Shown one piece after another: positions 48,582-64,000 of a stretch of 64,000 nucleotides of DNA. How positions within the stretch are numbered: the first letter of the stretch is position 1; every line of letters starts with the position of its first letter. A program made the translations under genes and the position numbers. The notes beneath the pieces are model-generated. The model had not been told where the DNA came from and searched no databases. It saw only the letters and a list, made by a program, of their open reading frames with translations. Source of the DNA: Ornithinimicrobium flavum (GTDB taxonomy: Bacteria > Actinomycetota > Actinomycetes > Actinomycetales > Dermatophilaceae); assembly GCF_004526345.1 (NCBI RefSeq), contig NZ_CP038213.1, forward strand, positions 744,001 to 808,000. The letters run 5' to 3'.

Positions 48582-49547
48582 ATGCGGTCCCGCCGCGACG
48601 TCGATGTCCCCGCGCTGGTCGAGCAGGCCAGGGCGGGGAGTCCGCGCGCCGTGGCCCGGCTGATCACGCTGGTCGAGAACGCCGACCCCCGGCTCCGGGA
48701 GGTCATGGCCGCGCTGGCGCCGCACACCGGGCAGGCGCGGGTGATCGGGCTGACCGGCAGCCCGGGCGTGGGCAAGTCCACGACCACCTCGATGCTCGTG
48801 ACCGGACTGCGCGCCCGAGGGCTGCGTGTCGGGATCCTGGCGGTCGACCCCTCCAGCCCGTTCTCCGGGGGTGCGCTGCTGGGTGACCGGATCCGTCTGG
48901 CCGACCACGCGCTCGACCCCGGCGTCTACATCCGCTCGATGGCCTCCCGCGGACACCTCGGCGGACTCGCCTGGGCGACCCCCCAGGCCCTCCGGGTGCT
49001 CGACGCGGCGGGGTGCGACGTCATCCTGGTCGAGACCGTCGGGGTCGGCCAGAGCGAGGTCGAGGTCGCAGGCCTCGCCGACACGACGCTGGTGCTGCTG
49101 GCACCGGGGATGGGTGACGGCGTGCAGGCCGCCAAGGCCGGCATCCTGGAAATCGGTGACGTCTTTGTGGTCAACAAGGCCGACCGGGAGGGGGCGGACG
49201 CCACGGTGCGCGACCTGCGTCACATGATCTCCCTGGGGGACCGGACCGAGCCGGGGCTGTGGCGCCCCCCGGTGCTGAAGACGGTGGCGGAGCGCCGCGA
49301 GGGGCTCGAGGAGCTGCTTGAGGCACTGGACCGGCACGAGGCGTGGATGGACGACCGCGGCGAGCGGGCCCGCCGGCGCGCCGAGCGGGCCGCCCGGGAG
49401 GTGGAGGCGATCGCCCTGTCCGAGCTGCGGTCCCGGATGGGGGACGTGCGGGGGAACGGCGTGCTGCAGCGCGTCACCGCGGAGGTGGTGGCCGGCCGGA
49501 CGGACCCGTATGCCGCGGCGGAGCAGGTGATCGCGGGGCTCACCTGA
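48582..49547 (+). CDS. meaB: Methylmalonyl-CoA mutase-associated GTPase
   Basis: A G-protein chaperone that gates adenosylcobalamin loading and protects methylmalonyl-CoA mutase. 321 residues. Walker A is GLTGSPGVGKSTTTS (near residue 57). The switch regions are LAVDPSSPFSGGALLGDRIRL and ETVGVGQSEVEVAGLADTTL, base recognition is VVNKAD, and the C-terminal dimerisation arm is EAIALSELRSRMGD. The mutase genes themselves are not in the window. The ATG at 48582 lies close after the thiolase stop. Confidence 0.94.
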   Translation: MRSRRDVDVPALVEQARAGSPRAVARLITLVENADPRLREVMAALAPHTGQARVIGLTGSPGVGKSTTTSMLVTGLRARGLRVGILAVDPSSPFSGGALLGDRIRLADHALDPGVYIRSMASRGHLGGLAWATPQALRVLDAAGCDVILVETVGVGQSEVEVAGLADTTLVLLAPGMGDGVQAAKAGILEIGDVFVVNKADREGADATVRDLRHMISLGDRTEPGLWRPPVLKTVAERREGLEELLEALDRHEAWMDDRGERARRRAERAAREVEAIALSELRSRMGDVRGNGVLQRVTAEVVAGRTDPYAAAEQVIAGLT

Positions 49548-49594
49548 GCCCCTGGTGCTAGCGTCCGACGGAGCCAGGGGAAGGAGGCGGACTC

Positions 49595-51528
49595 GTGGAG
49601 CTCCGGATCGCGGTCGACCTGGGCCGGCACGCCGTCACGACGGCGGCGACCCGCATCCCCGTCCACGGGCACCCGGTGACCACCTCGACGCCCACCCTGG
49701 CATGGGTGGGGCCGCAGGGGACGGTGCGCTGCGGCGTCCAGGCGCAGGTCGCGGCGCGGCGCGACCCCGCAGGGGTGGTCGAGGGCTGGGTCGAGCGGCT
49801 CTTCTCGGTCCGTGTGCTCTCGGTGGACGAGGAGGACGGGCTCTCCTGGCGCGCGGCGGACCTGCTCGCCCGGCTCGTCGAGGACCCGCTGCGGGTCTCG
49901 GTGCTCGGGCTGGGCGCACGCCCGGACGAGGTCACCCTCGTGGAGGTGCTGCTCGTGGTCCCCCACGGGTGGATCGAGGCCCAGACCAGAGCGGCCGAAC
50001 GGATTCTGGCCGAGGAGGTGGAGACGCTGTGCCCGGCGGCCGAGGTCGACGTCCTGACCGTCCCCGCAGCCCGTGCCCTCGCGTCCAGGCTCCCGGGGGA
50101 GCGGAGCGGCGAGGACGCTCTAGGGGAAGGTGCGGCAGCGGGGGCGGGGGCAGCCCTCGTGCTCGACGTCGGGGCCCAGGCGACCACCCTGCATCTGATC
50201 GACGAGCACGGCGACCCCGTGCGCACCGAACGGCTCCCCGGCCTCGGCGGCGACCGGCTCGACGACCGTCTGCTCGCCGTGGTCACCGAGCGGGTCGGCG
50301 GCGTCGGCCCCGACGGGGGTGAGGGGTCGGCCCGGCTACGGTCGGCCGTCGCCGACGCGCGCGAGCAGCTGTCGAGCCAGGAGGCCGTCGACATCCCGGT
50401 CGAGAAGGGACCCGCGGAGCGCGAGCACGTCGGGGAGGGGGAGCCGCAGACGCGCGGGCAGGCGGCGGGGGCCGTCGCCCTCGTCCAGCTCACCCGGCCC
50501 GAGCTGACGGCCCTCGTCGAGGAGGACCTCGTCGAGCTCGTCGCGGCGGCCCGCGACCTGACCGACCCCGTCCTGCCCGGCCGGGTCCTGCTGGTCGGCG
50601 GGGTCGCAGCCACCCCCTCCCTGCTCCGGATCGTCGAGACCGGCCTGGCCCCCGACGGAGGCGGTCCTCCCCCTGCCGTGCTGCGGGACCCGTCCCCCAG
50701 CCTGGCGGCCGTCCTCGGGGCGCTCAGCCTCGCCGAGAGCCAGGACCGCGCCTGGTGGAGCGGGGCACCTACCGAGGTCGTCGGCGCCGCAGCGGCGGGG
50801 GGACGCGACCGTCGTCCGCTGCTGGCGACCGCCGGGGCCGTCGCCGTCCTGCTCGTCGGTGCCCTAGCGGTGGCGGCCCTCCAGCTCGGCGGGGACGAGG
50901 ACCCGCCCGGGGGCACCGACCCGCCCCCGGCGGGGGTGACCTCGACCAGCAGGACCTCGGGCGGTCCGTCCACGACCGGACCGGCCGTGGCGACCTCCGG
51001 ACCCACGGCACGCACGAGCACGGCGACGACGGATCGCTCGACCGCGACGAGCTCGCCGTCCTCGGACCTGCCGTCGATCCCGCCGGCCGAGCCGGACCCG
51101 GTGGGTCCGACCGACCCCGATCCCCCGGTCCTCCCGAGCCCGGTGCTGCCGCCCCCCTCCCACCCGCCCCCGTCCCGCCGGCGCCCGTCCCGCCTGTCCC
51201 CGCACCCCCGGCGCCCGTCCCCACCGCCACCGAGACGGTCCCCGTGCCGCCGGAGCCGACGCCTCCACCGACGGAGCCCGACCCGACGCCGCCACCGACC
51301 CAGCCGACGCCGCCACCGACGGAGCCGACGCCGCCACCGACCCAGCCGACGCCGCCACCGACGGAGCCTGACCCGACGCCGCCACCGACCCAGCCGACGC
51401 CGCCACCGACCCAGCCGACGCCGCCACCGACGGAGCCCGGCCCGACGCCGCCACCGACCGCCCCGGCACCCGTCCCTCCACCGACGACACCGCCCACCGT
51501 CCCGCCTGACACGGAGCCCGCCCCATGA
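49595..51528 (+). pseudogene. Membrane-anchored Hsp70-like protein with a Pro-rich outer segment, one-base frameshift
   Basis: The cytoplasmic part (about 1-400) has a weak Hsp70/actin ATPase layout: LRIAVDLGRHAVTTA (altered phosphate-1 loop), VLLVVPHGW, LVLDVGAQATTLHLID (phosphate-2) and VLLVGGVAATPSLL (adenosine). There is no substrate-binding domain. A single span follows (LLATAGAVAVLLVGALAVAAL, 408-428), then a Thr/Ser/Pro linker. The frame slips in the six-C run at 51152-51157; one more C restores a segment rich in PPPT-(E/Q)-P repeats of 21 bases. The repaired stop at 51526-51528 overlaps the next ATG (ATGA), supporting that frame. About 644 residues. The Pro-rich part would lie outside the membrane. 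Confidence 0.7.
51240..51475 (+). repeat. Tandem 21-base coding repeat (PPPT-x-P-T/D-P)
   Basis: About nine imperfect copies of a 21-base unit, CCGACGCCGCCACCGAC plus CCAG or GGAG, in the frame that ends at 51528. They encode PTPPPTE/PTPPPTQ with occasional PDP or PGP. It is the stalk-like tail of the Hsp70-like protein. Copy number is likely to vary between strains, and such repeats are prone to misassembly. Confidence 0.8.
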
Positions 51529-52043
51529 CCAGCCCCTCCACCTACGACCTGCGCCGTCCCCGGGCGGCGGACGCCCCCGGGTTCGCGGCGCTGCACGCGC
51601 GGATCTGGCGGATCACCTACCGAGGCCTGATGAGGGAGAGCGTGCTCGAGGAGCTCTCGGCCGCCACGTTCCTGCCCATGTGGGAGGCCATCGGGGCTGC
51701 CTACGACGAGGGCCGTGTCCCTCCGGACGGGAGGGAGCTCTGGGTCGCCACGCTCGAGCAGGAGCCCGCGGGGTTCCTCCTGTTCGGGCCGCCGCGGGAG
51801 GAGGACGCGCCGGCGCCGAGGCAGCTGTGGGCGCTCAACGTCGATCCCGACCACCACGGGTCCGGGTTGGCGCAGCGGCTGCTGGACGAGCTGCTCGGGG
51901 CCGGACCGGCCTACCTGTGGGTCGCCGAGGGCAACGACCGGGCGATCCGCTTCTACCGGCGCAACGGCTTCGAGCTCGACGGCACGAGGGCTCCCGACGA
52001 CCGCGACGGTCTGGTCGAGCTACGGATGGTGCGGCCCTCCTGA
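51525..52043 (+). CDS. GNAT N-acetyltransferase
   Basis: 172 residues, a single-domain GNAT: RPRAADAPGFAALHARIW (N-terminal helix), LWALNVDPDHHGSGLAQRLLDELL (acetyl-CoA P-loop) and LWVAEGNDRAIRFYRRNGFELDG. Its ATG overlaps the repaired Hsp70-like gene stop by four bases, so the two are translated together. This coupling is the only clue to function; it might modify a partner of the Hsp70-like protein, or be unrelated. Confidence 0.85.
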   Translation: MTSPSTYDLRRPRAADAPGFAALHARIWRITYRGLMRESVLEELSAATFLPMWEAIGAAYDEGRVPPDGRELWVATLEQEPAGFLLFGPPREEDAPAPRQLWALNVDPDHHGSGLAQRLLDELLGAGPAYLWVAEGNDRAIRFYRRNGFELDGTRAPDDRDGLVELRMVRPS

Positions 52044-52087
52044 CCTGCAGGACACCCCCACGCGCGCCTACCTGAGAAAACGCTGAT

Positions 52088-52116
52088 TTCGCGCATCGGG
52101 CAGCCATGTTTACCAT
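52088..52116 (+). promoter_or_regulatory. Promoter of the lipoprotein gene, probably giving leaderless mRNA
   Basis: TTCGCG at 52088-52093, a 17-base spacer, and TACCAT at 52111-52116, in an unusually AT-rich stretch for this genome. The -10 ends six bases before the ATG at 52123, so transcription would begin on or next to the start codon. No Shine-Dalgarno is present, which agrees with a leaderless mRNA. Confidence 0.45.
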
Positions 52117-52122
52117 TTCGTT

Positions 52123-53343
52123 ATGAAGCTTTCTCGTCCTACCCTCGCGCTCGCCCTGAGCTCGGCCCTGTTCCTGTCCGCCTGCTCCGGTGACGGGGAG
52201 GTCGTCGAGCCCACCTCCGGATCGTCCGCCGCCGGCGCCTCGCAGGCGTCGGCCGACGGCGCCGACGGCACCACGGCCGCCGACGCGGCGACGGCGACCA
52301 CGGGCGAGGACGCGGGTGCGACCTCCGACGGCACCGACGTCGCCGGCAGCACCGACGCCGCCGGCAGCACCGACGTCGCGGCCGGCACCGGGGGTGCCGG
52401 GGGGACGGACGACGCCGCCGGCACCACGGTCGCCATGACCGCGGACGAGGACCGGGCGGCCCTGCCGCTCGCGGAGGCCGAGGAGGCCGCCCGGACGATC
52501 CTCACCGCCCGGATGAAGGCCGACCAGGGGGACGGCCGCGAGATCCGTGACCTGCAGCGCGCCTCCCTCATGGAGAGCGCCCGCACGGCCCACGAGGCGG
52601 CCGACCGCCTGGAGTCCGTCACCGGGGAGCCCGCCGAGGTCGACCTGGAGGAGAACCCGGTCGAGCCCAACGTCCTGGCGATCAGCCGCGAGGACGGCGA
52701 GCTGCCGATGTTTCTCCTGGTCCAGACGGTGCCCGAGGAGGGTCTGCCCGTCCTGCACCTCCTGGAGAGCCGGACCGGGGAGACCAAGGACTTCCGGATC
52801 AGCTGGGAGGCGCCCATGCTCCCCGGCACCGAGGTCCCCACCTTCGACGCCCGCTCGGTCGGGACCCCGGTCCTGCGCAGCGGCAAGGGGGACCTGCAGA
52901 TCGCCCCGCGTGACCTGCTTAAGCAGCTCGCGGTCCTGGTCACATACCCCACCCAGGAGGACCTGCCCGACTTCCGGACCCACGACTACGCGCCCAGCGT
53001 GCGCCGCGCCGCGCAGGAGCAGGCCGAGGCGGTGGGCGGACGGGCCACGCTGCAGGAGAAGAACTGGCTGGTCTCGGACGACACCAAGACCCTGCTCTTC
53101 GAGGACGGGAGCGCCTTCGTGATGGGCACCCTCCTGCGCGACACCCAGTTCCGGGTGGTGGACGGCAACGCCCTGAGCCCCTCCGACAGCTTCCGGGTCT
53201 TCCAGGACAGCGGCACGCTGGAGAACGAGGCGGTGCTGCGCACGAGCGTCTTCGTCGGTATGCGCGCCGGCACCGAGGAGAACCCGTTCAAGCCCGAGAT
53301 GATCGCGGCCCGCGAGCAGCTCGTCGACGCCTGGGGTTCCTGA
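52123..53343 (+). CDS. Hypothetical lipoprotein with disordered linker
   Basis: 406 residues, no known family recognised. It has a lipoprotein signal peptide (MKLSRPTLALALSSALFLSAC) with the lipobox Cys at about residue 21. An Ala/Gly/Thr/Ser/Asp-rich disordered linker (about 22-105, imprecise repeats of AGSTDVAGT type) is followed by a folded domain of about 295 residues. That domain has an N-terminal helix pair (LAEAEEAARTILTARMKADQG) and beta-rich sections (ILAISREDGELPMFLLVQTV-like; KTLLFEDGSAFVMGTLLRDTQF). It should be tethered to the outer face of the cell membrane. There is no visible ribosome site (see promoter). Confidence 0.75.
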   Translation: MKLSRPTLALALSSALFLSACSGDGEVVEPTSGSSAAGASQASADGADGTTAADAATATTGEDAGATSDGTDVAGSTDAAGSTDVAAGTGGAGGTDDAAGTTVAMTADEDRAALPLAEAEEAARTILTARMKADQGDGREIRDLQRASLMESARTAHEAADRLESVTGEPAEVDLEENPVEPNVLAISREDGELPMFLLVQTVPEEGLPVLHLLESRTGETKDFRISWEAPMLPGTEVPTFDARSVGTPVLRSGKGDLQIAPRDLLKQLAVLVTYPTQEDLPDFRTHDYAPSVRRAAQEQAEAVGGRATLQEKNWLVSDDTKTLLFEDGSAFVMGTLLRDTQFRVVDGNALSPSDSFRVFQDSGTLENEAVLRTSVFVGMRAGTEENPFKPEMIAAREQLVDAWGS

Positions 53344-53373
53344 CCCGGGGCCGGCACCGCATACCCTGAGGGC

Positions 53374-54393
53374 ATGACCCAGCAGCCTTTCACCTCCGCC
53401 GCGCTGCGCGGTGCCGTCGACCTGTCCGGGCTCGGGGCCCGGCCCGCCCCCTCCGGGGGTCAGCCTCCGGCCGGGGGCCAGGCCGGCGCGTCCCCGTCGG
53501 GGCAGGAGGGCGGCGTCCCGGGACGTCGGGGTGCGCTCGTGCACGCCACCGACGCCACCTTCGAGTCGGTGGTCAACGCCAGCCTGACCACCCCGCTCGT
53601 CCTCGTGCTCTGGACCCCGCAGGTGCCGGAGTCGCTGCAGCACCTGCGGGAGCTGGCGCAGGCTGCCCGCGACCAGCAGGGTCGCTTCCAGGTGGTCGGG
53701 GTCGACCTGGGCGCGAACCCGGGGGTCATGCAGGCGCTCACCCCGATCCTGCAGCAGGTCTTCGGTCAGGTGAGCGCCCTGCCCGTGGTGATGGGTCTGC
53801 TCGGTGGTCAGCCGATGCCGTTCTACCTCGGCCTGCAGCCGATGGGGCAGGTGCAGCAGCTGCTGGAGAAGTTCCTCGAGGCCGCCGTCACCAACGCGAT
53901 CACCGGACGGGTCGACGTCAGCGGCGATGCCGGTGACGACGCGACCGCCGCGGGGGAGGAACCGCAGGATGAGGGGGAGCTGCCGCCGCTGCACCAGGAG
54001 GCCTACGACGCCATCGACCGTGGCGACTGGGCCGCGGCTGTGGACGCCTACGAGCGGGCGCTCGCGCAGGACCCGGGCGACGAGATGGCCCGGCTGGGGC
54101 TGGGTCAGGTCAAGCTCCTGGAGCGGACCAGCCACCTCGACCTCGTGGCCGTCCGCGCCGCGGCCGCCGAGCGCCCCGACGACGTCCAGGCGCAGATCGA
54201 GGCCGCCGACCTCGACCTCGTCGGTGGTCACGTCGAGGACGGTTTCCTGCGGCTGGTGGACACGGTGCGCCGCACCAGCGGCGCCGACCGCGACCGGGCC
54301 CGGACGCACCTGATCGAGCTCTTCGACGTCATCGGGTCCCACGACCCGCGCGTCGCCAAGGGCCGGCAGGCCCTCATGAGCGCCCTCTTCTGA
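53374..54393 (+). CDS. Thioredoxin-fold/TPR co-chaperone (YbbN-like), no CxxC
   Basis: 339 residues. A disordered Gly/Pro/Gln head (1-55) precedes a thioredoxin fold (about 58-160; PLVLVLWTPQVPESLQHL, FQVVGVDLGANPGVMQAL, LPVVMGLLGGQPMPFYLG). At the active site WTPQVPES replaces WCGPC, so there is no redox activity. Helical TPR-type repeats follow (about 205-335; AYDAIDRGDWAAAVDAYERALAQDPGDEMARLGLGQ). This is the layout of YbbN/CnoX, which helps protein folding with GroEL and DnaK. It sits at the same place as Rv1324, between thiolase and glgB. Confidence 0.88.
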   Translation: MTQQPFTSAALRGAVDLSGLGARPAPSGGQPPAGGQAGASPSGQEGGVPGRRGALVHATDATFESVVNASLTTPLVLVLWTPQVPESLQHLRELAQAARDQQGRFQVVGVDLGANPGVMQALTPILQQVFGQVSALPVVMGLLGGQPMPFYLGLQPMGQVQQLLEKFLEAAVTNAITGRVDVSGDAGDDATAAGEEPQDEGELPPLHQEAYDAIDRGDWAAAVDAYERALAQDPGDEMARLGLGQVKLLERTSHLDLVAVRAAAAERPDDVQAQIEAADLDLVGGHVEDGFLRLVDTVRRTSGADRDRARTHLIELFDVIGSHDPRVAKGRQALMSALF

Positions 54394-54448
54394 CGAGGCG
54401 GGCGCCGGCTCGCTCGGGAGGGACTGGGACCCGGACGGGGCGGGCTGC

Positions 54449-56104
<1,656 letters not shown>

Positions 56105-56114
56105 GGTCTGCTCC

Positions 56115-60994
<4,880 letters not shown>

Positions 60995-60998
<4 letters not shown>

Positions 60999-62717
60999 GA
61001 GGACTCCTCTGTGACGGGGGTGAGGCCGAGCCAGTAGAACCCTCGGGACCCGAGGGTGAGGGAGACCGTGCCGTCGGCCCCGATGTCGCGGAAGCCGAGG
61101 CCGCCGAAGAGGTCGCGGACGGCGGCCCCGTGCAGCCGCTCCTGCACCGAGACGGTCACCGCCTGGGGGCGGGAGGACAGGTTCATCGCGCACAGCACGG
61201 CCGGGTGGCCCTCGCGGCCCTCGGTCTCGCCCTCGGGCAGGACGCGTGCGAAGGCCAGCACGGCGTCGTTGTCCGACCCGCAGGGGACGTAGTCACCCAG
61301 GCCGAAGACCTCGTGCTGGCTGCGGACGCTCAGCATGCCGCGGGTCCAGTGCAGCAGGGAGGAGCCGCTGGCCATCTGGGCCTCGACGTTGACGTTGTTG
61401 TAGTGGTAGACGAGCGAGGAGATGACCGGGAGGTAGAGCTTGCCGGGGTCCGCGGTCGAGAACCCGGCGTTGCGGTCCGGGGTCCACTGCATCGGGGTGC
61501 GCACCGCGTCGCGGTCGGTGAGCCAGATGTTGTCGCCCATCCCGATCTCGTCGCCGTAGTAGAGGCACGGGGAGCCGGGCAGCGACAGCAGCAGGGCGTT
61601 GATGAGCTCGATCTCGCTGCGCGAGTTGTCCAGCAGCGGGGCCAGCCGGCGGCGGATGCCGACGTTGGCCCGCATGCGCGGGTCGGGGGCGTACCAGCCG
61701 TACATCGCCGACCGCTCCTCGGCCGAGACCATCTCCAGGGTGAGCTCGTCGTGGTTGCGCAGGAAGGTGCCCCACTGGGTGCCCGCCGGGATGGCCGGTG
61801 TCTCCTCCATGACCCTCACGATGGGCTCGGCCTTCTCCTCGCGCAGCGCGTAGTAGAGGCGGGGCATCACGGGGAAGTGGAAGCACATGTGGCACTCCGG
61901 CGCCTCCTCCGTGCCGTAGTAGTCCACGACCTCGGCCGGCATCTGGTTGGCCTCGGCGAGCAGGACGCGCCCCGGGTACTCCTCGTCCACCATGGCGCGC
62001 AGGGCGGCCAGGAACTCGTGGGGGCGGTCCGGGGAGGTTCTCGCAGTTGGTGCCCTCCTCCTCGAAGAGGTAGGGCACCGCGTCGAGCCGGAAGCCGTCG
62101 ATGCCCAGGTCCATCCAGAACCGGACGACGTCGAACATCGCCTCCTGCACGGCGGGGTTCTCGAAGTTGAGGTCGGGCTGGTGGGAGAAGAAGCGGTGCC
62201 AGAAGAACTGGCGCCGCACCGGGTCGAAGGTCCAGTTCGAGGTCTCGGTGTCGACGAAGATGATGCGGGCGTCCGCATACTTCTCATCGGTGTCGGACCA
62301 CACGTAGAAGTCGCCGTACGGGCCCTCGGGGTCCGAGCGCGAGGCCTGGAACCACGGGTGCTGGTCGCTCGTGTGGTTCATCACCAGGTCGGTGATGATC
62401 CGGATGCCGCGGGCGTGCGCCTGGCTGATGAGCTCACGGAAGTCCGGCAGGGTGCCGAACTCGGGCAGGACGGCCGTGTAGTCCGCCACGTCGTAGCCGC
62501 CGTCGCGCAGCGGCGAGGCGTAGAAGGGGGGCAGCCAGATGCAGTCCACCCCCAGCCACTGCAGGTAGTCCAGCCGGTTCAGCAGCCCGGTGAAGTCGCC
62601 CGACCCCGAGCCGGTGGAGTCGTCGAAGGCCCTGACGAGCGCCTCGTAGAAGACCGCCTTGCGGAACCAGTCCGGGTCGTTCTTGAGGCCGGGCTGGTGC
62701 AGGTTCAGGCCGCGCAT
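60995..62717 (-). pseudogene. treS: Trehalose synthase (maltose-forming), one-base frameshift
   Basis: Interconverts trehalose and maltose, feeding maltose to maltokinase. GH13 enzyme: [62 protein letters not shown] before the break, then [35 protein letters not shown], and [14 protein letters not shown]. The break is one extra base in the G run at 62031-62034 (plus strand); removing it gives [10 protein letters not shown]. About 573 repaired residues, normal length. The three catalytic acids are intact. It follows glgE by 12 bases and its stop overlaps the maltokinase start. Confidence 0.9.
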
Positions 62718-62729
62718 CTGTTCTCTCTC

Positions 62730-64000
62730 TCAGGCGGTCGTGACGTGGACGATGTGGACCGGCTCGTGACCGTATCCCGGCCCCAGCTGCACGGTGGGGC
62801 TGCCGTCCCAGACCCAGCGGGCGCCGGTGACCAGGTCGTGGGCCGCGAAGCGGTGCCCGTGGTCCAGGCCCAGCCCGAGGTCCGGGAGCGACAGGTGCAA
62901 CCGGGTGGTGCGCACGGTGAAGGGGTCGAGGTTCGCGACCACGATGACGGTGTCCTGCTCCGAGCCGTCCCCGGCGCCGCCGCCGTGCTTGGAGAAGACC
63001 AGGACGTTCTCGTCGTCGGCGGAGTGGAAGGTGATGTTGCGCAGCCAGTGCAGGCTGGGGTGCTCGGCGCGGATCCGGTTCAGGGTGGTGAGCCACCCCG
63101 TCAGGTCCTCCCGCCCCTCGACGTGCTCGCCCCAGCGGCGGTCCTTGAACTCGTACTTCTCGTTGTCGACGTGCTCCTCGGCACCCGGCCGCGGGACCCG
63201 CTCCACGTGCTCGAAGCCCGCGTAGATGCCGTAGGTCGGCACCAGGGTGGCCGCGAGGGCGGACCGGACGAGGTGGGCGGTCAGGCCGCCCTGCTGCATG
63301 TACGGCGTGAGGATGTCGTGCGTCGTCGGCCAGAAGGAGGGGCGCATGTAGTGCGCGGTCTCCGTCGCGAGCTCGGTGACGTAGTCGCGCAGCTCGGCCG
63401 CGGTGTTGCGCCACGCGTAGTAGGTGTAGGACTGCTGGAAGCCGACCTTGGCCAGGGTGCGCATCATCATCGGCTTGGTGAAGGCCTCCGCCAGCCAGAT
63501 GACCTCGGGGTGGTCCACGGCGACGTCGGCGATGAGCCACTGCCAGAACTCCACCGGCTTGGTATGGGGGTTGTCGACGCGGAAGACCTTCACCCCGTGG
63601 TCGATCCACACCTGGATGACGCGCCGCACCTCGGCGTAGATCGCCTCGGGGGCGTTGTCGAAGTTGAGGGGGTAGATGTCCTGGTACTTCTTCGGCGGGT
63701 TCTCCGCGTAGGCGATGGTGCCGTCGGCCCGGGTGGTGAAGAACTCGGGGTGCTCGGTGGCCCACGGGTGGTCGGGGGAGGCCTGCAGGGCGAGGTCGAG
63801 CGCCACCTGCAGGCCCAGCTCCTCCGCCCGCGCGACGAAGGCGTCGAAGTCCTCGAAGTCGCCCAGCTCGGGGTGCAGGGCGTCGTGCCCACCCTCGGGC
63901 GAGCCGATGGCGTAGGGGGACCCGGGGTCGTGCTCCTGCGCCTCCAGGGAGTTGTTGCGACCCTTGCGGTTCGTGGTGCCGATCGGGTGGACCGGGGTGA
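62730..64000 (-). CDS. glgE: Alpha-1,4-glucan:maltose-1-phosphate maltosyltransferase, C-terminal part (gene continues past the window)
   Basis: Extends alpha-glucan with maltose from maltose-1-phosphate. The last 423 residues are present; the 5' end lies beyond base 64000. Visible motifs are HPIGTTNRKGRNNSLEA, DPGSPYAIGSPEGGHDALHP, the nucleophile Asp in VKVFRVDNPHTKPVEFW, the acid/base Glu in IWLAEAFTKPMMM, and the C-terminal beta domain ending VHIVHVTTA. It is the first visible gene of a leftward operon glgE-treS-mak::glgB-pgm. Confidence 0.95.
   Translation of the reverse strand, partial: TPVHPIGTTNRKGRNNSLEAQEHDPGSPYAIGSPEGGHDALHPELGDFEDFDAFVARAEELGLQVALDLALQASPDHPWATEHPEFFTTRADGTIAYAENPPKKYQDIYPLNFDNAPEAIYAEVRRVIQVWIDHGVKVFRVDNPHTKPVEFWQWLIADVAVDHPEVIWLAEAFTKPMMMRTLAKVGFQQSYTYYAWRNTAAELRDYVTELATETAHYMRPSFWPTTHDILTPYMQQGGLTAHLVRSALAATLVPTYGIYAGFEHVERVPRPGAEEHVDNEKYEFKDRRWGEHVEGREDLTGWLTTLNRIRAEHPSLHWLRNITFHSADDENVLVFSKHGGGAGDGSEQDTVIVVANLDPFTVRTTRLHLSLPDLGLGLDHGHRFAAHDLVTGARWVWDGSPTVQLGPGYGHEPVHIVHVTTA

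Noticed and set aside
51158..52075. Arg/His/Pro-rich extension of the Hsp70-like frame to 826 residues
   Set aside because: This is the out-of-frame reading after the C-run slip. The alternative frame gives regular PPPT repeats and a stop that overlaps the next ATG.

Overview
This window comes from a high-GC Actinomycetota chromosome. The best fit is Micrococcales close to Ornithinimicrobium, Serinicoccus or Janibacter. That placement rests on gene content and order, not on an alignment. The markers are a fused 2-oxoglutarate decarboxylase/dehydrogenase (kgd), a GlgE maltosyl-phosphate pathway, NucS in mismatch repair, a PduO-type adenosyltransferase next to the ATP synthase genes, and frequent GTG starts. 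The long backbone argS-hom-rho-rpmE-prfA-prmC-tsaC-glyA-wecA-atp genes-DUF2550-pduO-nucS-mce-thiolase-thioredoxin-glgB-glgE follows the order I recall from Mycobacterium tuberculosis (about Rv1292 to Rv1327c). Departures from that order are therefore the informative parts. No prophage, transposase, CRISPR array or rRNA was seen.

Layout. 1-8.3 kb: the 3' end of pheA, then a leftward set of an SGNH hydrolase remnant, DUF6104, a tandem GNAT, kgd and a two-gene ABC exporter. 8.4-14.3 kb: a leftward selenocysteine unit (tRNA-Sec, selA, selB, selD) coupled to an aldehyde dehydrogenase, plus tRNA-Arg(CCG). 14.4-25.5 kb: rightward argS, hom, rho, rpmE, prfA, prmC, tsaC, glyA and wecA, with a 27-residue membrane peptide gene opposite. 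lysA, thrC and thrB, expected around hom, are absent. 25.5-36.8 kb: the ATP synthase operon behind a promoter that overlaps a Rex/CRP-type operator. The operon is interrupted before atpC by a terminator, a CoA-transferase gene and a uracil permease gene. 36.8-38.0 kb: two 32-bp-period repeat arrays, mostly in opposite orientation, flanking pduO. 38.0-49.5 kb: a gamma-glutamyltransferase-family gene, gtrA, nucS, and genes for acyl-CoA and methylmalonyl-CoA metabolism (hydroxyacyl-CoA dehydrogenase, epimerase, thiolase, meaB). 49.6-54.4 kb: a membrane-anchored Hsp70-like protein, a GNAT, a lipoprotein and a thioredoxin-fold/TPR protein. 54.4-64 kb: a leftward alpha-glucan operon, glgE-treS-(maltokinase::glgB)-pgm.

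The genes fall into working groups. PduO (adenosylcobalamin), MeaB (mutase chaperone) and the epimerase serve a methylmalonyl-CoA mutase that lies outside the window. The selenocysteine genes imply a selenoprotein that is also outside. Pgm, TreS, maltokinase, GlgE and GlgB link glucose phosphates and trehalose to branched alpha-glucan.

A caution applies to the whole window. Nine genes, including the essential argS and rho, each carry one single-base indel, mostly in short G or C runs. The evenness of the pattern points to uncorrected sequencing error rather than true pseudogenes. Those entries are described as frameshifted genes with the likely intact product.
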